Assembly: GCA_029945445.1 (NCBI GenBank)
Contig: JAQSCO010000015.1
Coordinates: 6,154 to 70,153 of the forward strand
From: Lacunisphaera sp.
GTDB taxonomy: Bacteria > Verrucomicrobiota > Verrucomicrobiia > Opitutales > Opitutaceae
Direction of reading: 5' to 3'
DNA: 64,000 nucleotides
Shown: piece by piece, positions 43,349 through 53,922 of the stretch
Layout: each line of letters starts with the position of its first letter
How positions within the stretch are numbered: position 1 is the stretch's first letter
Position numbers and translations under genes: made by a program
Notes under the pieces: model-generated
Databases searched by the model: none
What the model was told of the DNA's origin: nothing
Seen by the model: only the letters and a program-made list of their open reading frames with translations

Positions 43349-46300
43349 ATGAATTCCCCCCGAGTCTCGCTCGCTGCGTTGATGGGCGCGCAAGCCCAGG
43401 TCACTTTCAATGACAACGCGGCCAAACTCATGCTCATCGCGCTCGCGCAGTTTCCGGGCGTGCTGGGGAACACGGACGTGGACCTGGTGCGCACCATCCT
43501 CGCGGGCCTGCTGATCGCGCCCTTCCTGGCCTTTTCGCCGGTGGCGGGCTGGATCAACGACCGCTTCGCGAAAAGCCGCGTGCTCAATTTCGCCCTTGGC
43601 CTGCAATTCGGCGCGATGCTGCTGCTCTTGGTGGCGCTGTGGGCCAAATCGCTCTGGGGTGCCGTCGGCTGCTTCGTCCTGCTGGCGCTGCAGGCCACCG
43701 TCTTCGCCCCGGCCAAGCGCAGCATCCTGCGCGAACTCGTCGGACCGGAGGAGCTGTCCCGCAACGTCGGCTACATGGAAATGCTGTCGGTGGGCATGAT
43801 TCTCGTGGGCGGGTTCGCCGGTGCGCAGATGTTCGACCATTGGGCGAAGCCCGCCGCCGACCCGTGGCACGGCGCGCTGGTCACCACGCTGGTGCTGACG
43901 GTGCTGTCGGCGGCTTCCTGGGCAGTGCTCCAGCTCGTGCACCGGACCAAGGCCCAGTCGCCCGAGCCGTTCCGCGCGGCGCTGCTGTGGCGGCACGGCG
44001 CGCAGCTGGCCGAGCTCTGGCGGGACCGGCCGCTGCTGCGCGCCACCTATGGCATCATGTTTTTCTACGGCATCGGCGCCTACCTTTACCTGCTGTTCAT
44101 CCAGATGGGCGCGGACCTGCATGACGGCGGCGTGGGCTCCGGCACCGCGACGAGTTACCTGCTGCTCTTCGTCGGGGCGGGCACCGTCGTCGGCAATCTC
44201 GCGGCGGGCGCCTTCTCGCGGCGTGGCATCGAGCTCGGGCTGGCCCCGCTGGGCGGCATCCTGCTGCTGATTTCCTTCATCGCGCTGGGCAGCATCGGGC
44301 ACGTGAGCCCGGCGTTCTACGCGTGGCTGGTTGTCGGGGGTTTTGCGAGCGGGCTCTTCCTCGTGCCGCTTTACGCCTATATTCAGGAGAATGCGGGCGG
44401 CCACCGGCGCGGCCGCGTGCTCGCGGCGGTCGGGCTGCTCGACAGCACCGCCGCCCTGTCGGCGAACGGTCTTTTCCTCCTCCTCGCCGGCGGCCAGCTG
44501 CTGGACTGGGATCCCGCGGCGCAGCTCTACGTGCTCGCGGGCGTGACGTTCCTGATGATCCTTTTCAGCTTAAGGCATCTGCCGCACCAGACCGTGTGCG
44601 CGGTGATGCGGCTGATCGGCCCGCTGTTCTACCGGGTGAAGGCGCTCGACACCGCCAACGTGCCGGCGGGCGGCGCGCTTGTCATCTGCAACCACCTTTC
44701 CTACGTCGACGCCGTCGTGCTGCAGATCGCCTCGCCGCGGCCGCTGCGCTTCCTGGCCTTCGCGGGCTTCGTGAAGAGCCCGGTCATGCGGTTCATCTTG
44801 CGCGCCTCGGGCGTCATTCCTGTCTCGCCGAACAAGCCGACCAAGGGCATCCGCCTCGCCGCCGAGGCCATCGCGAAGGGCGAGCTCGTCTGCGTCTTCC
44901 CCGAGGGCGCCATCTCGCGCACCGGCCAGCTGATGGAACTGCGGCGCGGCTTCGGCCTCATCGCCGACCTGGCCAAGGCGCCCGTCGTGCCGGCGTTCAT
45001 CGACGGCCTCTGGGGCTCGATCTATTCCTTCGCGGGCAACCGCTACCTGTGGAAGTCGCCGCGCCTGATGCCGACCGCGGTCTGCGTCATCTTCGGCCCG
45101 GTCATCCCCCCGGGCGAGGCGGACCGCGACCGCGCGCGCAAGGCGCTGCTTGACCTCGGCGAACAGGCCTTCCACGAGCGTCCGATCCTCCAGCGCCATA
45201 TCGCGCGCGAGGTCGTCCGCTCGCTCGCGAAACGCCCGCGGCACATCGAGCTGGTCGACCGCACGGCCGCCCGGCGCGACGTAACCGCCGCGCAGTTGCT
45301 CGCGGTGTCGTGCGCGCTCTCCCGGCATCTCCGGAAAACCGTGCCCGAGCAGCGCATCGGCATCGTGCTGCCACCGGGCGTCGGTGCGCACATCGCCAAC
45401 CTCGCCGTCTCCTGCGCCGGCAAGACGCCGGTGAATCTCAACTTCACCGCCGGTCGCGCCGCCATCGAGACCTCGCTCCAACTCGGCGACATCAAGACCG
45501 TTATCACCGCCGACGCCATGCGGGCGAAGGTCCCGAATTTTCCGTTCCCGGAGAACACGCTCGATCTTACGAAGACCATCGAGGCGGCCGGCGGTAAGGC
45601 GGCCATCGTGCCTTGGTTGCTCGCGGCCTGGGTGCTGCCCAACCAGTGGATCCCGACCCTGCTCGGCCTCCCGCGCCGCGGCGACAACGACGAGGCGGCG
45701 CTGCTCTTTACCAGCGGCAGCTCGGGCGAGCCGAAGGGCGTCGTGCTCACGCACCGCAACATCCTCTCCAATTGTGCGCAGATCTCGTCGCTTTCCATCC
45801 TGCCCGACACCGCCGTGCTCATGGCGTGCCTGCCGGTGTTCCATTCCTTCGGCTTCACGGTCACGCTCTGGTATCCGATGCTCCGCGGCTGCCGGGTCGT
45901 GACCATCCCGAGCCCCCTCGACACCCGCAAGATCGTCGAGGCCATCCAGCAGGAGAAGGCGACCGTGATGCTCGGCGCGCCGACCTTCATCCGGCCGTTC
46001 CTCAAGAAGGCGACGAAGGAGGAACTCGCCTCGCTCAACCTCGTCGTGACCGGCGCCGAGAAGCTGCCGATGGACCTGTATGAGGCCTTCCTGGAAAAGT
46101 TCGGCATCGAGGTGCTGCAGGGCTACGGCCTGACGGAAACGACGCCCGCCTCGAACATCAACCAGCACAACCCGCCCGTCACGACCTCCACCGCCGAGGA
46201 GCAGCACGGCAAGCGCAAGGGCTCCGTCGGCCGCCTGATGCCCGGCATGAGCGCGCGCATCGTCGACCCCGACACGGGCGAGGATCTGCCGCTCACCTCG

Positions 46301-46795
46301 ACGGGCATGCTCTGGCTGAAGGGTCCGAATGTTTTTCCCGGCTACCTGAAGGACGACGAGAAGACCGCCGCCGCGCTCAAGGAGCGGTGGTTTGTCACCG
46401 GCGACCTGGGCCGCATGGACGAGGACGGCTTCCTGTTCATCGAGGGGCGGCTCTCGCGCTTTTCCAAGATCGGCGGCGAGATGGTGCCGCACGGCACGGT
46501 CGAACTCGCCATCAACGAGGCGTTCGCGTGGGACCAGAGCGACGGGCCGAGCGCGGTCATCGTCGGCGTGCCCGACCCGACCAAGGGCGAGGCGCTCGTG
46601 CTGCTCACCACGCAGACGATCACGCCGGCGGAGATCCGCTCCAAGCTCCTTGAGGCCGGCCTGCCCAACCTCTGGGTGCCGAAGCTCGTCTGCAAGGTGG
46701 ACAAGATCCCGATGCTCGGCACCGGCAAGACCGACCTGAAAGCCAGCCGCCTCATCGCGGTCGAGATGACGCAGGAAACAGCCGAGACGCCGTAG
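43349..46795 (+). CDS. aas: MFS transporter-PlsC acyltransferase-acyl-AMP ligase fusion (Aas-like)
   Basis: An 1148-residue triple fusion. Residues 1-~410 are an MFS transporter of the LplT kind with about 12 helices. Residues ~430-620 are a glycerolipid acyltransferase with the HX4D motif NHLSYVD (about 447) and FPEGAISRTG (about 517). Residues ~640-1148 are an adenylate-forming acyl-ACP/CoA synthetase with FTSGSSGEPKG (about 785), GYGLTETTP and a terminal LGTGKTDLK. In other bacteria LplT imports lysophospholipids and Aas re-acylates them; here import, acyl activation and acyl transfer lie on one chain. The start ATG 43349 precedes the transporter; longer in-frame starts fall in the REP element. 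Confidence 0.88.
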   Translation: MNSPRVSLAALMGAQAQVTFNDNAAKLMLIALAQFPGVLGNTDVDLVRTILAGLLIAPFLAFSPVAGWINDRFAKSRVLNFALGLQFGAMLLLLVALWAKSLWGAVGCFVLLALQATVFAPAKRSILRELVGPEELSRNVGYMEMLSVGMILVGGFAGAQMFDHWAKPAADPWHGALVTTLVLTVLSAASWAVLQLVHRTKAQSPEPFRAALLWRHGAQLAELWRDRPLLRATYGIMFFYGIGAYLYLLFIQMGADLHDGGVGSGTATSYLLLFVGAGTVVGNLAAGAFSRRGIELGLAPLGGILLLISFIALGSIGHVSPAFYAWLVVGGFASGLFLVPLYAYIQENAGGHRRGRVLAAVGLLDSTAALSANGLFLLLAGGQLLDWDPAAQLYVLAGVTFLMILFSLRHLPHQTVCAVMRLIGPLFYRVKALDTANVPAGGALVICNHLSYVDAVVLQIASPRPLRFLAFAGFVKSPVMRFILRASGVIPVSPNKPTKGIRLAAEAIAKGELVCVFPEGAISRTGQLMELRRGFGLIADLAKAPVVPAFIDGLWGSIYSFAGNRYLWKSPRLMPTAVCVIFGPVIPPGEADRDRARKALLDLGEQAFHERPILQRHIAREVVRSLAKRPRHIELVDRTAARRDVTAAQLLAVSCALSRHLRKTVPEQRIGIVLPPGVGAHIANLAVSCAGKTPVNLNFTAGRAAIETSLQLGDIKTVITADAMRAKVPNFPFPENTLDLTKTIEAAGGKAAIVPWLLAAWVLPNQWIPTLLGLPRRGDNDEAALLFTSGSSGEPKGVVLTHRNILSNCAQISSLSILPDTAVLMACLPVFHSFGFTVTLWYPMLRGCRVVTIPSPLDTRKIVEAIQQEKATVMLGAPTFIRPFLKKATKEELASLNLVVTGAEKLPMDLYEAFLEKFGIEVLQGYGLTETTPASNINQHNPPVTTSTAEEQHGKRKGSVGRLMPGMSARIVDPDTGEDLPLTSTGMLWLKGPNVFPGYLKDDEKTAAALKERWFVTGDLGRMDEDGFLFIEGRLSRFSKIGGEMVPHGTVELAINEAFAWDQSDGPSAVIVGVPDPTKGEALVLLTTQTITPAEIRSKLLEAGLPNLWVPKLVCKVDKIPMLGTGKTDLKASRLIAVEMTQETAETP

Positions 46796-46954
46796 TTTAT
46801 TATATTACAGGCGGCCGTCGCGCCCCTTGCAGTTTAATAGACTATAGACTACCAAGGCGTGTGGCTGTGCTAGGCGGCCCGTAAAAATTTCCACTCAGCT
46901 GGCAAGGTGCTGCCGAAGTTTCTGGGTTGAGCGTCGCGGCGGAGTGGCGCAGTA

Positions 46955-48403
46955 ATGTCGGTTGTTCACATGCAGGCCTACACTTCCGCCACCCGTAAGC
47001 TCAAACGCCGCCTCGGCCAGGTCGTCGACGCCTCGCGCGCCGGGCGCTGGGCGGCCTCGTTCGACAGCAGCAAGATTTCCTTCCTGCCCGCCGCGGTCAT
47101 CATACCCCGCCAGGAAGCAGACATTGGCGTGGTCCTTGAGCTGGCGAACCGGCACCGCGTGCCCGTGACGGTGCGCGGACGCGGCACGACGCTCATGGGC
47201 TCGGCCGCGCCGGTGAATGGCGGCTGGGTGATCGACATGCTGCGGCTGAACAAAATCTCCATCGACGCGGACGCCGGCATGGTGCACGCGCAGGCCGGAG
47301 CGACCACCGGGGACATCCAGCGCGCGGCCGCGGTCGAGGGCTGGTTCTATCCGCCGGATCCGTCGTCGAAAGAATATTGCACCATCGGCGGCAACATCGC
47401 TTGCAACGCCGGCGGCATGCACGGCGGCAAATACGGCGTGACGCGCGACTTCATCATCGCCCTGCGCGGCTTCCTCCCGACCGGCGGGTTCGTGGAGTGG
47501 GGCACGGCCACCAAGAAATTCGCCGCGGGCTTCAACCTGCGCGACCTGTGGATCGGCAGCGAGGGCATGCTCGGCATCGTCACCGGCGCCGTGCTCAAGC
47601 TCGTGCCGCAGCCCGCCGCGCGCTGGACATTGCTCACTTCATTCAACGACGAGGCCGCGGCGCTCACGGCGGCGAAGGTCCTCTTCCGCGCGCGCGTGCA
47701 GCCGGCGATCTGCGAATTCCTCGACCGCGAGAGCGTGCTCTGCGCCGAGCGGGCGACCGGCAAGACGGTTTTTCCCGGTCAGAGCGGGCGGCCGGTCATC
47801 CTGCTCGAACTCGCCGGTTCCAAGGGCGAGCTCAAGGAAGTGGAGCGCGAAGTGCTCGCCTGGGCGAAGCAGCATACTCTCGCCTTCAAGGTCGCGCGCA
47901 GCCGCGCCCAGGTGGAGGAACTGTGGGCCGTGCGCCGCAAGTGCTCCGGGGCGATGTTCGAGCTCGGCGACGCCAAGCTCAACGAGGACATCGTCGTGCC
48001 GATGCGGAACTACGAGAAGTTCGCGCGCTTCCTCGCGCAGCTGAAGCGCAGCTCAAAATTGCCGATCCCGACCTTCGGCCATCTCGCCGACGGCAACCTG
48101 CACGTGAACATCATGTATCACCGCGCGAATCGGGCCGAGACCAAGGCCGCCGAGCACGCGGTGCAGAAGCTGATGGAGACGGTCGTCTCGCTCGGCGGCG
48201 CGATTTCCGGCGAGCACGGCATCGGCCTGGCGAAAACGCCGTTCCTGCGCATCCAGCACCGGCCGGCCCAGGTGAAGGCGATGCAGGCCGTGAAGCACGC
48301 GCTCGACCCGCGCGGCATCTGCAATCCCGGGAAAATGTTCGGCGTCGTCCGGATCTGGAAATACCCGAAGCTGCAGATCAAGCTGCCGTGGGATCATAAG
48401 TGA
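46955..48403 (+). CDS. FAD-linked oxidase, glycolate/D-lactate dehydrogenase GlcD type
   Basis: A 482-residue flavoprotein of the VAO/PCMH family. The FAD-binding region has PVTVRGRGTTLMGSAAPVNGG, split around residue 75, and PPDPSSKEYCTIGGNIACNAGG (about 130-150, also split), as in GlcD. The C-terminal domain has GHLADGNLHVNI and the ISGEHGIGLAK motif. Such enzymes oxidise glycolate, D-lactate or other 2-hydroxy acids and pass electrons to quinone via an iron-sulphur partner; no GlcE/GlcF homologue is adjacent. The start is ATG 46955 with ATG 46970 as an alternative. The 159-base AT-richer gap upstream has no clear promoter. Confidence 0.87.
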   Translation: MSVVHMQAYTSATRKLKRRLGQVVDASRAGRWAASFDSSKISFLPAAVIIPRQEADIGVVLELANRHRVPVTVRGRGTTLMGSAAPVNGGWVIDMLRLNKISIDADAGMVHAQAGATTGDIQRAAAVEGWFYPPDPSSKEYCTIGGNIACNAGGMHGGKYGVTRDFIIALRGFLPTGGFVEWGTATKKFAAGFNLRDLWIGSEGMLGIVTGAVLKLVPQPAARWTLLTSFNDEAAALTAAKVLFRARVQPAICEFLDRESVLCAERATGKTVFPGQSGRPVILLELAGSKGELKEVEREVLAWAKQHTLAFKVARSRAQVEELWAVRRKCSGAMFELGDAKLNEDIVVPMRNYEKFARFLAQLKRSSKLPIPTFGHLADGNLHVNIMYHRANRAETKAAEHAVQKLMETVVSLGGAISGEHGIGLAKTPFLRIQHRPAQVKAMQAVKHALDPRGICNPGKMFGVVRIWKYPKLQIKLPWDHK

Positions 48404-48429
48404 GTTAAGAGTTGAGTGGCGGGAGTTGA
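48402..48429. repeat. Heptameric tandem repeat after the GlcD-like gene
   Basis: Four 7-bp units follow from the stop codon: GAGTTAA, GAGTTGA, GTGGCGG, GAGTTGA. A small hairpin GCCGC-AA-GCGGC (48436-48447) comes next. It lies between convergent genes. Confidence 0.55.
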
Positions 48430-48512
48430 GGGCGAGCCGCAAGCGGCGACTTGAGGCAGGTGGACCCTCTGAGCCCCCGACTCTGATCTCGCAAATAGCG
48501 CCGAAGGCGCGT

Positions 48513-49955
48513 TCACACCGCCTCGGCGGCCTTCGATACCAGGCGCCGGTTGCTGACGTTGTTGCCGTCGCTGTCGTGGAGGCCCCAGAAGATCGCGGAC
48601 GAAATCATCGTGAGGATGCCCATCGTGATGAAGGCATGATGCAGCGCCGGGATCACCTCGCCGGGGTTGGTCTGGTCCAGCCCTCGCAGGAACCAGCCGG
48701 CCACGAGCGAGGCAAACGCCACGCCGAAGCTCAGCGCGAGCTGCTGGCCGGTGCTGGCGATGCTGCTGGCCTTGCTGGCGTCGGTGTCGGCCACGTCGGC
48801 GTAGGCAAGGGAATTCATGCTCGTGAACTGGAGCGACATGAAGAAACCCTGGCTGAGGCTCAGGGTCAGAATCGCCCACACGGGTGCCCCCGGCCCGATC
48901 AGGGAGAACAGGAGGACGACGACGCCGATGAAGAGGGTGTTCGCGATCAGGATGGTCCGGTGGCCGAACCGGGCCAGCAGGGGCTGGCTCGAGAGTTTCA
49001 TCAACATGGCCGCCGCGGCGGTCGGCATTGTCAGCAGGCCGGCCTGCCAAGGCGCATAGCCCAGACCGAGCTGGTAGAGCAGCGGCAGCAGGAAGGGCAT
49101 GCCACCGACGCCCAGCCGGGTGACGAATCCGCCGATGACCGACAGGCGGAACGTGCGCACGCGGAACAGCCAGAGCGCCATCACGGGTCTCTTCTGCCGG
49201 CGGGAATGCCAGCCATAGAGGGCCAGGAGACCGAGGGCGCCGGCGGTCATGAGGCTCATCGGCCCGGCGGCCAGGGTGTGTTCCCCGAAGACCTCCAGCA
49301 CCCAGGACAGCAGGGCAATGCCGGCACCGAAAAGCAGGAACCCCGTCCGGTCGAGCGCGCCGGCATTCTCCTCGCGGTAGTCGGGCATGTAGCGCTGCAC
49401 CATCCAGAAACCCGCGAGGGCGAGTGGCAGGTTGACAAAGAATATGACCCGCCAATGCAGCCAGTGCACGATTACGCCGCCCGCAAACGGGCCCAGCATC
49501 GGCCCGATGAGCGCGGGGATGATCACAAAGTTCATGGTGCGCAGCAGTTCCGACCGGGGGAAGGTGCGCACCACCGCGATACGGCCGACCGGCGTCATCA
49601 TCGCCCCGCCGATGCCCTGCAGGACACGTGCGGCGACGAGCATGGGGACATTGACCGAGAGGCCGCAGAACAGGGAACCGAGGGCGAAGAGCAGGACGGC
49701 CTGCTGGAAGACCCGACGCGTGCCGAAACGGTCGGCCATCCAGCCGCTGATCGGGATGAAGACGGCCAGACTGAGGGTATAGCTCGTCAGCACCGCCTTC
49801 AGGGCCAGCGGGGCGACCTGCAGACTCCCGGCCATGACCGGCACCGCCGTATTGACGATGGTGGCATCCAGATTCTCCATGAATAGCGCCCCGGCGACCA
49901 GCCAGGGCAGATACCGGCGGACCTGGTCGGGGGTGGCGGGGGAAGCGGGAGGCAT
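48513..49955 (-). CDS. MFS drug:proton antiporter, DHA2 (EmrB/QacA) family
   Basis: A 480-residue membrane protein with about 14 helices, as in the DHA2 family. The early motif NLDATIVNTAVPVMA (helix 1) and MADRFGTRRVF (loop 2-3 motif A) are diagnostic; LQGIGGAMMTPVGRI is the motif B/C region of helices 4-5. It should export hydrophobic drugs or other small molecules in exchange for protons. No EmrA-type adaptor or regulator is adjacent. It diverges from smc across 162 bases. Confidence 0.9.
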   Translation of the reverse strand: MPPASPATPDQVRRYLPWLVAGALFMENLDATIVNTAVPVMAGSLQVAPLALKAVLTSYTLSLAVFIPISGWMADRFGTRRVFQQAVLLFALGSLFCGLSVNVPMLVAARVLQGIGGAMMTPVGRIAVVRTFPRSELLRTMNFVIIPALIGPMLGPFAGGVIVHWLHWRVIFFVNLPLALAGFWMVQRYMPDYREENAGALDRTGFLLFGAGIALLSWVLEVFGEHTLAAGPMSLMTAGALGLLALYGWHSRRQKRPVMALWLFRVRTFRLSVIGGFVTRLGVGGMPFLLPLLYQLGLGYAPWQAGLLTMPTAAAAMLMKLSSQPLLARFGHRTILIANTLFIGVVVLLFSLIGPGAPVWAILTLSLSQGFFMSLQFTSMNSLAYADVADTDASKASSIASTGQQLALSFGVAFASLVAGWFLRGLDQTNPGEVIPALHHAFITMGILTMISSAIFWGLHDSDGNNVSNRRLVSKAAEAV

Positions 49956-50072
49956 GGGTCAGGGATAGCCGGCCGGGGCGGGCTGGCAAGCGGGTCGGAA
50001 ACTCATTAGCCAACGTCAAGCCGGCAGTCGGAAAGTTATCACTTTTCCTTGCGGCTTCGGGCTGTTTTTCCG

Positions 50073-50101
50073 TTGCACCACGGAATCGCGCTGCCTCTAG
50101 T
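50073..50101 (+). promoter_or_regulatory. Possible promoter of smc
   Basis: TTGCAC (50073-50078) and TCTAGT (50096-50101) have the ideal 17-base spacing and lie 16 bases before the smc ATG, giving a very short leader. Each box matches about four consensus positions. Confidence 0.35.
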
Positions 50102-50117
50102 TTGCCCCTCAGACTCA

Positions 50118-53100
50118 ATGCATCTTAAGGCGCTAAAACTACACGGCTTCAAAAGCTTTGCCGACAACACCACCCTGAGTTTCGAGCCCGGCGTCACCGC
50201 CATCGTGGGGCCCAACGGCTGCGGCAAGAGCAACATCGCCGACGCCATCCGCTGGGTGCTGGGCGAGCAGAGCGCGAAGGCCCTCCGCGGCGGCAAGATG
50301 CAGGATGTCATCTTCGAGGGCGCGGACACGCGCAAGGCTGCCCAGTTCTCGGAGGTCGCGCTGCTGCTGACGGAGTGCGAGAAGCAGCTCGGCAGCGACT
50401 TCCACGAGATCGAGATCATGCGCCGCGTCGCCCGCGACGGGCAGGGCGAGTATTTCTTCAACGGCCAGCCGTGCCGCCTGAAGGACATCCACAAGCTTTT
50501 CATGGACACCGGCGTCGGCCGGACCAGCTACTCGATCATGGCGCAGGGCCAGATCGACCAGATCCTGTCGTCCAAGCCCGAGGAGCGCCGCGTGGTGTTC
50601 GAGGAGGCCGCCGGCATCACGAAATACAAGAGCCAGCGCCGCGAGGCGATGAACAAGCTTTCGCTCACCGAGCAGAACCTCGCCCGCGTGTCGGACGTCG
50701 TCACCGAGGTCGCCCGCCAGATCGGCTCGCTGAAGCGCCAGGCCGCGAAGGCCATGCGCTACAAGCGCCTCAGTTTCCGTCTGCGCCACCTCGCGCTGGC
50801 CCGCGACAATTACCAATTTCTCCAGCTCAGCGCGACGCTCGCCGACCTTGACGGCCGCGTGGCCGCCCTGCGTGACGCCGCCAGCACCCGCCGGGGCTCG
50901 CTCGAGGAGCGCACGCGCGCGCTCGACGAGAAGAAGGCCGCCCGCACCTCGCTCAACCAGCGCGTGCAGGACGCCCAGCAGGCCGTCTTCGACCTCCGCT
51001 CACAGAAGGAGCAGGCCGAGAACGCCGCGAACATGGCGCAGGTCAAGCGCACCGGCCTCACCGAGCGCATCGACGCCGGCAAGGACGACCTCAGCGAACT
51101 GGAAATGCAGCTCAAGGAGCTGGCCTCGCAGGTCGACACCGGCGCGCAGGACAAGCAGATGCAGCTTTCGCTCCTCGGCAGCTCCGACGCCGTCTTCCAG
51201 GACCGCAACCGCGAGCTGGCCGTCACCGAGGGTGAGCTGACCAAGGCCGAGCAGCAGCTCAGCCAGGAGAAGTTCCATTTGCTGCAGGTCGAGAGCGCCG
51301 TCGCGCGCCACCGCACCGAAAGCTCCAGCCTCGAGGTGGACGCCCGCACCAGCCAGAACAAGTTCGACCAGCTTTCCACCGAACTCGCCGAGCTCCGCGC
51401 CGCCGTCGAGAGCGCCACCGCCGCCCTCGCGACGGTCCGCACCCGCGTCGAGGAGGCCCGCGCCGACCAGAGCCGCACGACCAACGAGGCGCAGGCCGCC
51501 CAGGCCGCGCTGCAGGACGCGACGCAGAAATTCCGCGAGGCGCAGCGCAAGCTGCAGGACATCGACCGCAACCTCGCCCAGAAGACCGCCCGCCTGAAGC
51601 TGCTCCAGCAATTGCAGGAAAAGTGGGAAGGTTTCGGCGAAGGCGCCAAAGCGCTGCTCTCCGGCCGGCTGGCCTCGAGCATCGGTGAGCAGAAGTTCAC
51701 GCCCATCACGCAGGGGCTCGAGCTGAAGCCGGAATACGCCAAGGCCCTCGAGGCGCTGCTCGGCGCGTCGGTCGAGGCCATCGCCGTGGCCGACGTCACC
51801 ACCGCGCAGAAGATCCTCGCGCAACTCGAGACGGACAAACTCGGCAGCGTGTGCCTCCAGGTGCCCGGCCTGATTGCCGGCGCCAGCGCGGGCGAACTGC
51901 CGGCCGGCCTGCGTCCCGCGACCGAGGCGGTCGCCAATCTCGATGCCTCGCATCCGGCGGCCAGCGTGCTGTCCGCCTGCTACCTGGCGGACGACCTCGG
52001 CGCCTTCCTGGAGTATTGGAAGGCGAATCCCGCTTTCAGCTTCCTCATGGTCGCGACCCAGAAGGGCGAGCTCGTCGACCGGCGCGGCTTGATCTTCGGC
52101 GGCCATCACAAGAAGCCCGCCAACAGCATCGTCCAGCGCGAGGTCGACCTCCGCGAGACAGGCAAGGCCGTGGTGACCGAGTCCAAGGCCCACGACGAGC
52201 AGCGCGCGCTCATCGACCAGCTCAACGCCACGCTCCTGGCGGCCGAGCAGACCCTCGAGCAGAAGCGCAAGGACGTGCTTGCGACCTCGCAGGTCGCCGC
52301 GTCGATCCACACCGAGGAGAAGAACGCGCAGAAGGCCCACGATGACGCGACGAACCGCCTCGTCCGCATGGAGCACGAGCTGAACAACCTCAAGCGCGAG
52401 CACGACGAGGCGCGGTCCCGCCTGGCGAAGGCGCAGGCGCAGCTGACTGAGGCCGAGACCGGCGTGAACGCCCAGAAGCAGAAGATTTCCGCCACCGAAC
52501 TGGCGATCACCGAGAAGCGCGGCGACCGCGACCAGAAGAAGGAAATCCTCGCGTCGGCCCGCCTCGAGCTCGCCGAGCGCCGCCAGAAGGTCGAGGTCCT
52601 CGACCGCGGCCTCGACGAGATGGGCCGCCGCCGCGGCCAGCTCGACGAGCTGCTCGTGCAGCGCCAGATCGAGCTCGAGACCTGGTCCGAGCAGGTGACG
52701 ATTCTGGAGCAGGAGTCCGCCGGCCAGAAGGCCCGCGCCGGGGAGATCGTGACGACCCTCGCGGTTGCGCAGGAGAACGTGGAGAAAATCCGCGGCGAGC
52801 TGACGACCATCGAGCAGGAAATTTCCGCCGTCGAAAACGGCCTGACCTCCATCCGCGACGAGGCCGAGACCTCGCAGGAGGAATTGACCAAGCACGAGGT
52901 CAGGCTGGCCGAGACCCGCGCCCGGACGCAGTTCCTCACCGAGGAAGTGACCCGTGAGTTCGCGGTCGATATCGCCACGCTCGATTGGAAGAACCTGCTC
53001 TGGCACGCCGACGACGAGCCCGCGGGTCTGAAGGAACTGGATCTGGACGAGGAGGAAGAATCTGCAGGGGCGCCGCTGGACGGCGCCCGGGCGTCGTCCA

Positions 53101-53921
53101 GCGACGCCCCTACGGAGAAACGCCGCCGGAAGAAGAAGGAAAACAAGGGCGAGCCGACCGAGGCCGACCTGGCCGCGCTTGACGCGACCAACTGGGACGA
53201 GGTGAAGGCCGAGGTCGACGCGCTGCGCCAGCGCATCGGCGCGATGGGCACCGTGAACCTTGTCGCCATCGAGGAATACTCGGAGCTGAAGCAGCGCTAC
53301 GAATTCCTGAAGACGCAGAGCGACGACCTCATCGGCGCGAAGGCGCAGCTGCTGAAGGCCATCGACGACATCAACCAGACGTCGCTGCAGCAGTTCCAGA
53401 TCACCTTCGACCAGATCCGGAAGAATTTCGCCTACACGTTCAACATCCTGTTCGGCGGCGGCCGGGCCGAGATCGAGCTGGTGACGGCCGAGGACCCGCT
53501 GGAGAGCGGCATCGAGATCGTGGCGCAGCCCCCGGGCACGAAGCTCAAGGGCATCACGCTGCTCTCGGGCGGCCAGAAGACACTGACCGCGGTGGCGCTG
53601 CTGTTCGCGCTCTACATGGTGAAGCCGTCGCCGTTCTGCTTGCTTGACGAGCTGGACGCGCCGCTCGACGAGTCGAACATCCACCGCTTCACGAACCTGC
53701 TGAAGCAGTTCGTGAATGACTCGCAGTTCATCATCATCACCCACAACAAGACGACCATTGCGACCGCGGACGCCATCTACGGCGTGACGATGCAGGAGCG
53801 CGGCGTGTCGAAGATCCTCTCGATGAAGTTCGACCAGGCGAAGGGCGAGGCCGAGGTGCTGCCGACGACGATCGCGGACGCGGTGCGGGCGGCGGCACCG
53901 AGTGCGCCGGTGCAGAGTTGA
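50118..53921 (+). CDS. smc: Chromosome segregation protein SMC
   Basis: A 1267-residue condensin subunit. The head's Walker A is GPNGCGKS (31-38); the signature is [11 protein letters not shown] (about 1148) and Walker B is [14 protein letters not shown] (about 1173). Two long coiled coils flank a hinge at about residues 495-680. It begins [20 protein letters not shown], the standard N-terminus; the frame is open upstream only by chance. At residues ~975-1015, just before the conserved [19 protein letters not shown] helix near the head, an acidic-then-basic linker ([20 protein letters not shown], then [14 protein letters not shown]) interrupts the coiled coil. Its core is encoded by a REP pair (53064-53113). 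The frame stays open, so the protein is likely functional. Confidence 0.95.
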   Translation: MHLKALKLHGFKSFADNTTLSFEPGVTAIVGPNGCGKSNIADAIRWVLGEQSAKALRGGKMQDVIFEGADTRKAAQFSEVALLLTECEKQLGSDFHEIEIMRRVARDGQGEYFFNGQPCRLKDIHKLFMDTGVGRTSYSIMAQGQIDQILSSKPEERRVVFEEAAGITKYKSQRREAMNKLSLTEQNLARVSDVVTEVARQIGSLKRQAAKAMRYKRLSFRLRHLALARDNYQFLQLSATLADLDGRVAALRDAASTRRGSLEERTRALDEKKAARTSLNQRVQDAQQAVFDLRSQKEQAENAANMAQVKRTGLTERIDAGKDDLSELEMQLKELASQVDTGAQDKQMQLSLLGSSDAVFQDRNRELAVTEGELTKAEQQLSQEKFHLLQVESAVARHRTESSSLEVDARTSQNKFDQLSTELAELRAAVESATAALATVRTRVEEARADQSRTTNEAQAAQAALQDATQKFREAQRKLQDIDRNLAQKTARLKLLQQLQEKWEGFGEGAKALLSGRLASSIGEQKFTPITQGLELKPEYAKALEALLGASVEAIAVADVTTAQKILAQLETDKLGSVCLQVPGLIAGASAGELPAGLRPATEAVANLDASHPAASVLSACYLADDLGAFLEYWKANPAFSFLMVATQKGELVDRRGLIFGGHHKKPANSIVQREVDLRETGKAVVTESKAHDEQRALIDQLNATLLAAEQTLEQKRKDVLATSQVAASIHTEEKNAQKAHDDATNRLVRMEHELNNLKREHDEARSRLAKAQAQLTEAETGVNAQKQKISATELAITEKRGDRDQKKEILASARLELAERRQKVEVLDRGLDEMGRRRGQLDELLVQRQIELETWSEQVTILEQESAGQKARAGEIVTTLAVAQENVEKIRGELTTIEQEISAVENGLTSIRDEAETSQEELTKHEVRLAETRARTQFLTEEVTREFAVDIATLDWKNLLWHADDEPAGLKELDLDEEEESAGAPLDGARASSSDAPTEKRRRKKKENKGEPTEADLAALDATNWDEVKAEVDALRQRIGAMGTVNLVAIEEYSELKQRYEFLKTQSDDLIGAKAQLLKAIDDINQTSLQQFQITFDQIRKNFAYTFNILFGGGRAEIELVTAEDPLESGIEIVAQPPGTKLKGITLLSGGQKTLTAVALLFALYMVKPSPFCLLDELDAPLDESNIHRFTNLLKQFVNDSQFIIITHNKTTIATADAIYGVTMQERGVSKILSMKFDQAKGEAEVLPTTIADAVRAAAPSAPVQS
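53064..53113. repeat. REP pair inserted in frame within smc
   Basis: Two hairpins abut with no spacer. The left one has a GCAG tag with stem GGGCGCCG/CGGCGCCC; the right one, read on the minus strand, has GTAG with stem GGGCGTCG/CGACGCCC. Both have CTGGA loops. The stems differ by a paired T-A to C-G change. It is translated as [18 protein letters not shown]. Confidence 0.8.
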
Positions 53922-53922
53922 G

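Noticed and set aside
46796-46954. A tRNA or small RNA gene in the AT-richer gap before the GlcD-like gene
   Set aside because: No cloverleaf, no strong hairpin and no terminator could be drawn.
53041-53160. A frameshift or break in smc at the low-complexity linker
   Set aside because: The frame stays open and the downstream head motifs are intact, so this is an in-frame insertion rather than a lesion.
51000-53744. A 914-codon open frame antisense to smc
   Set aside because: Same GC artefact; Leu/Arg/Gly/Val-rich translation without domains.
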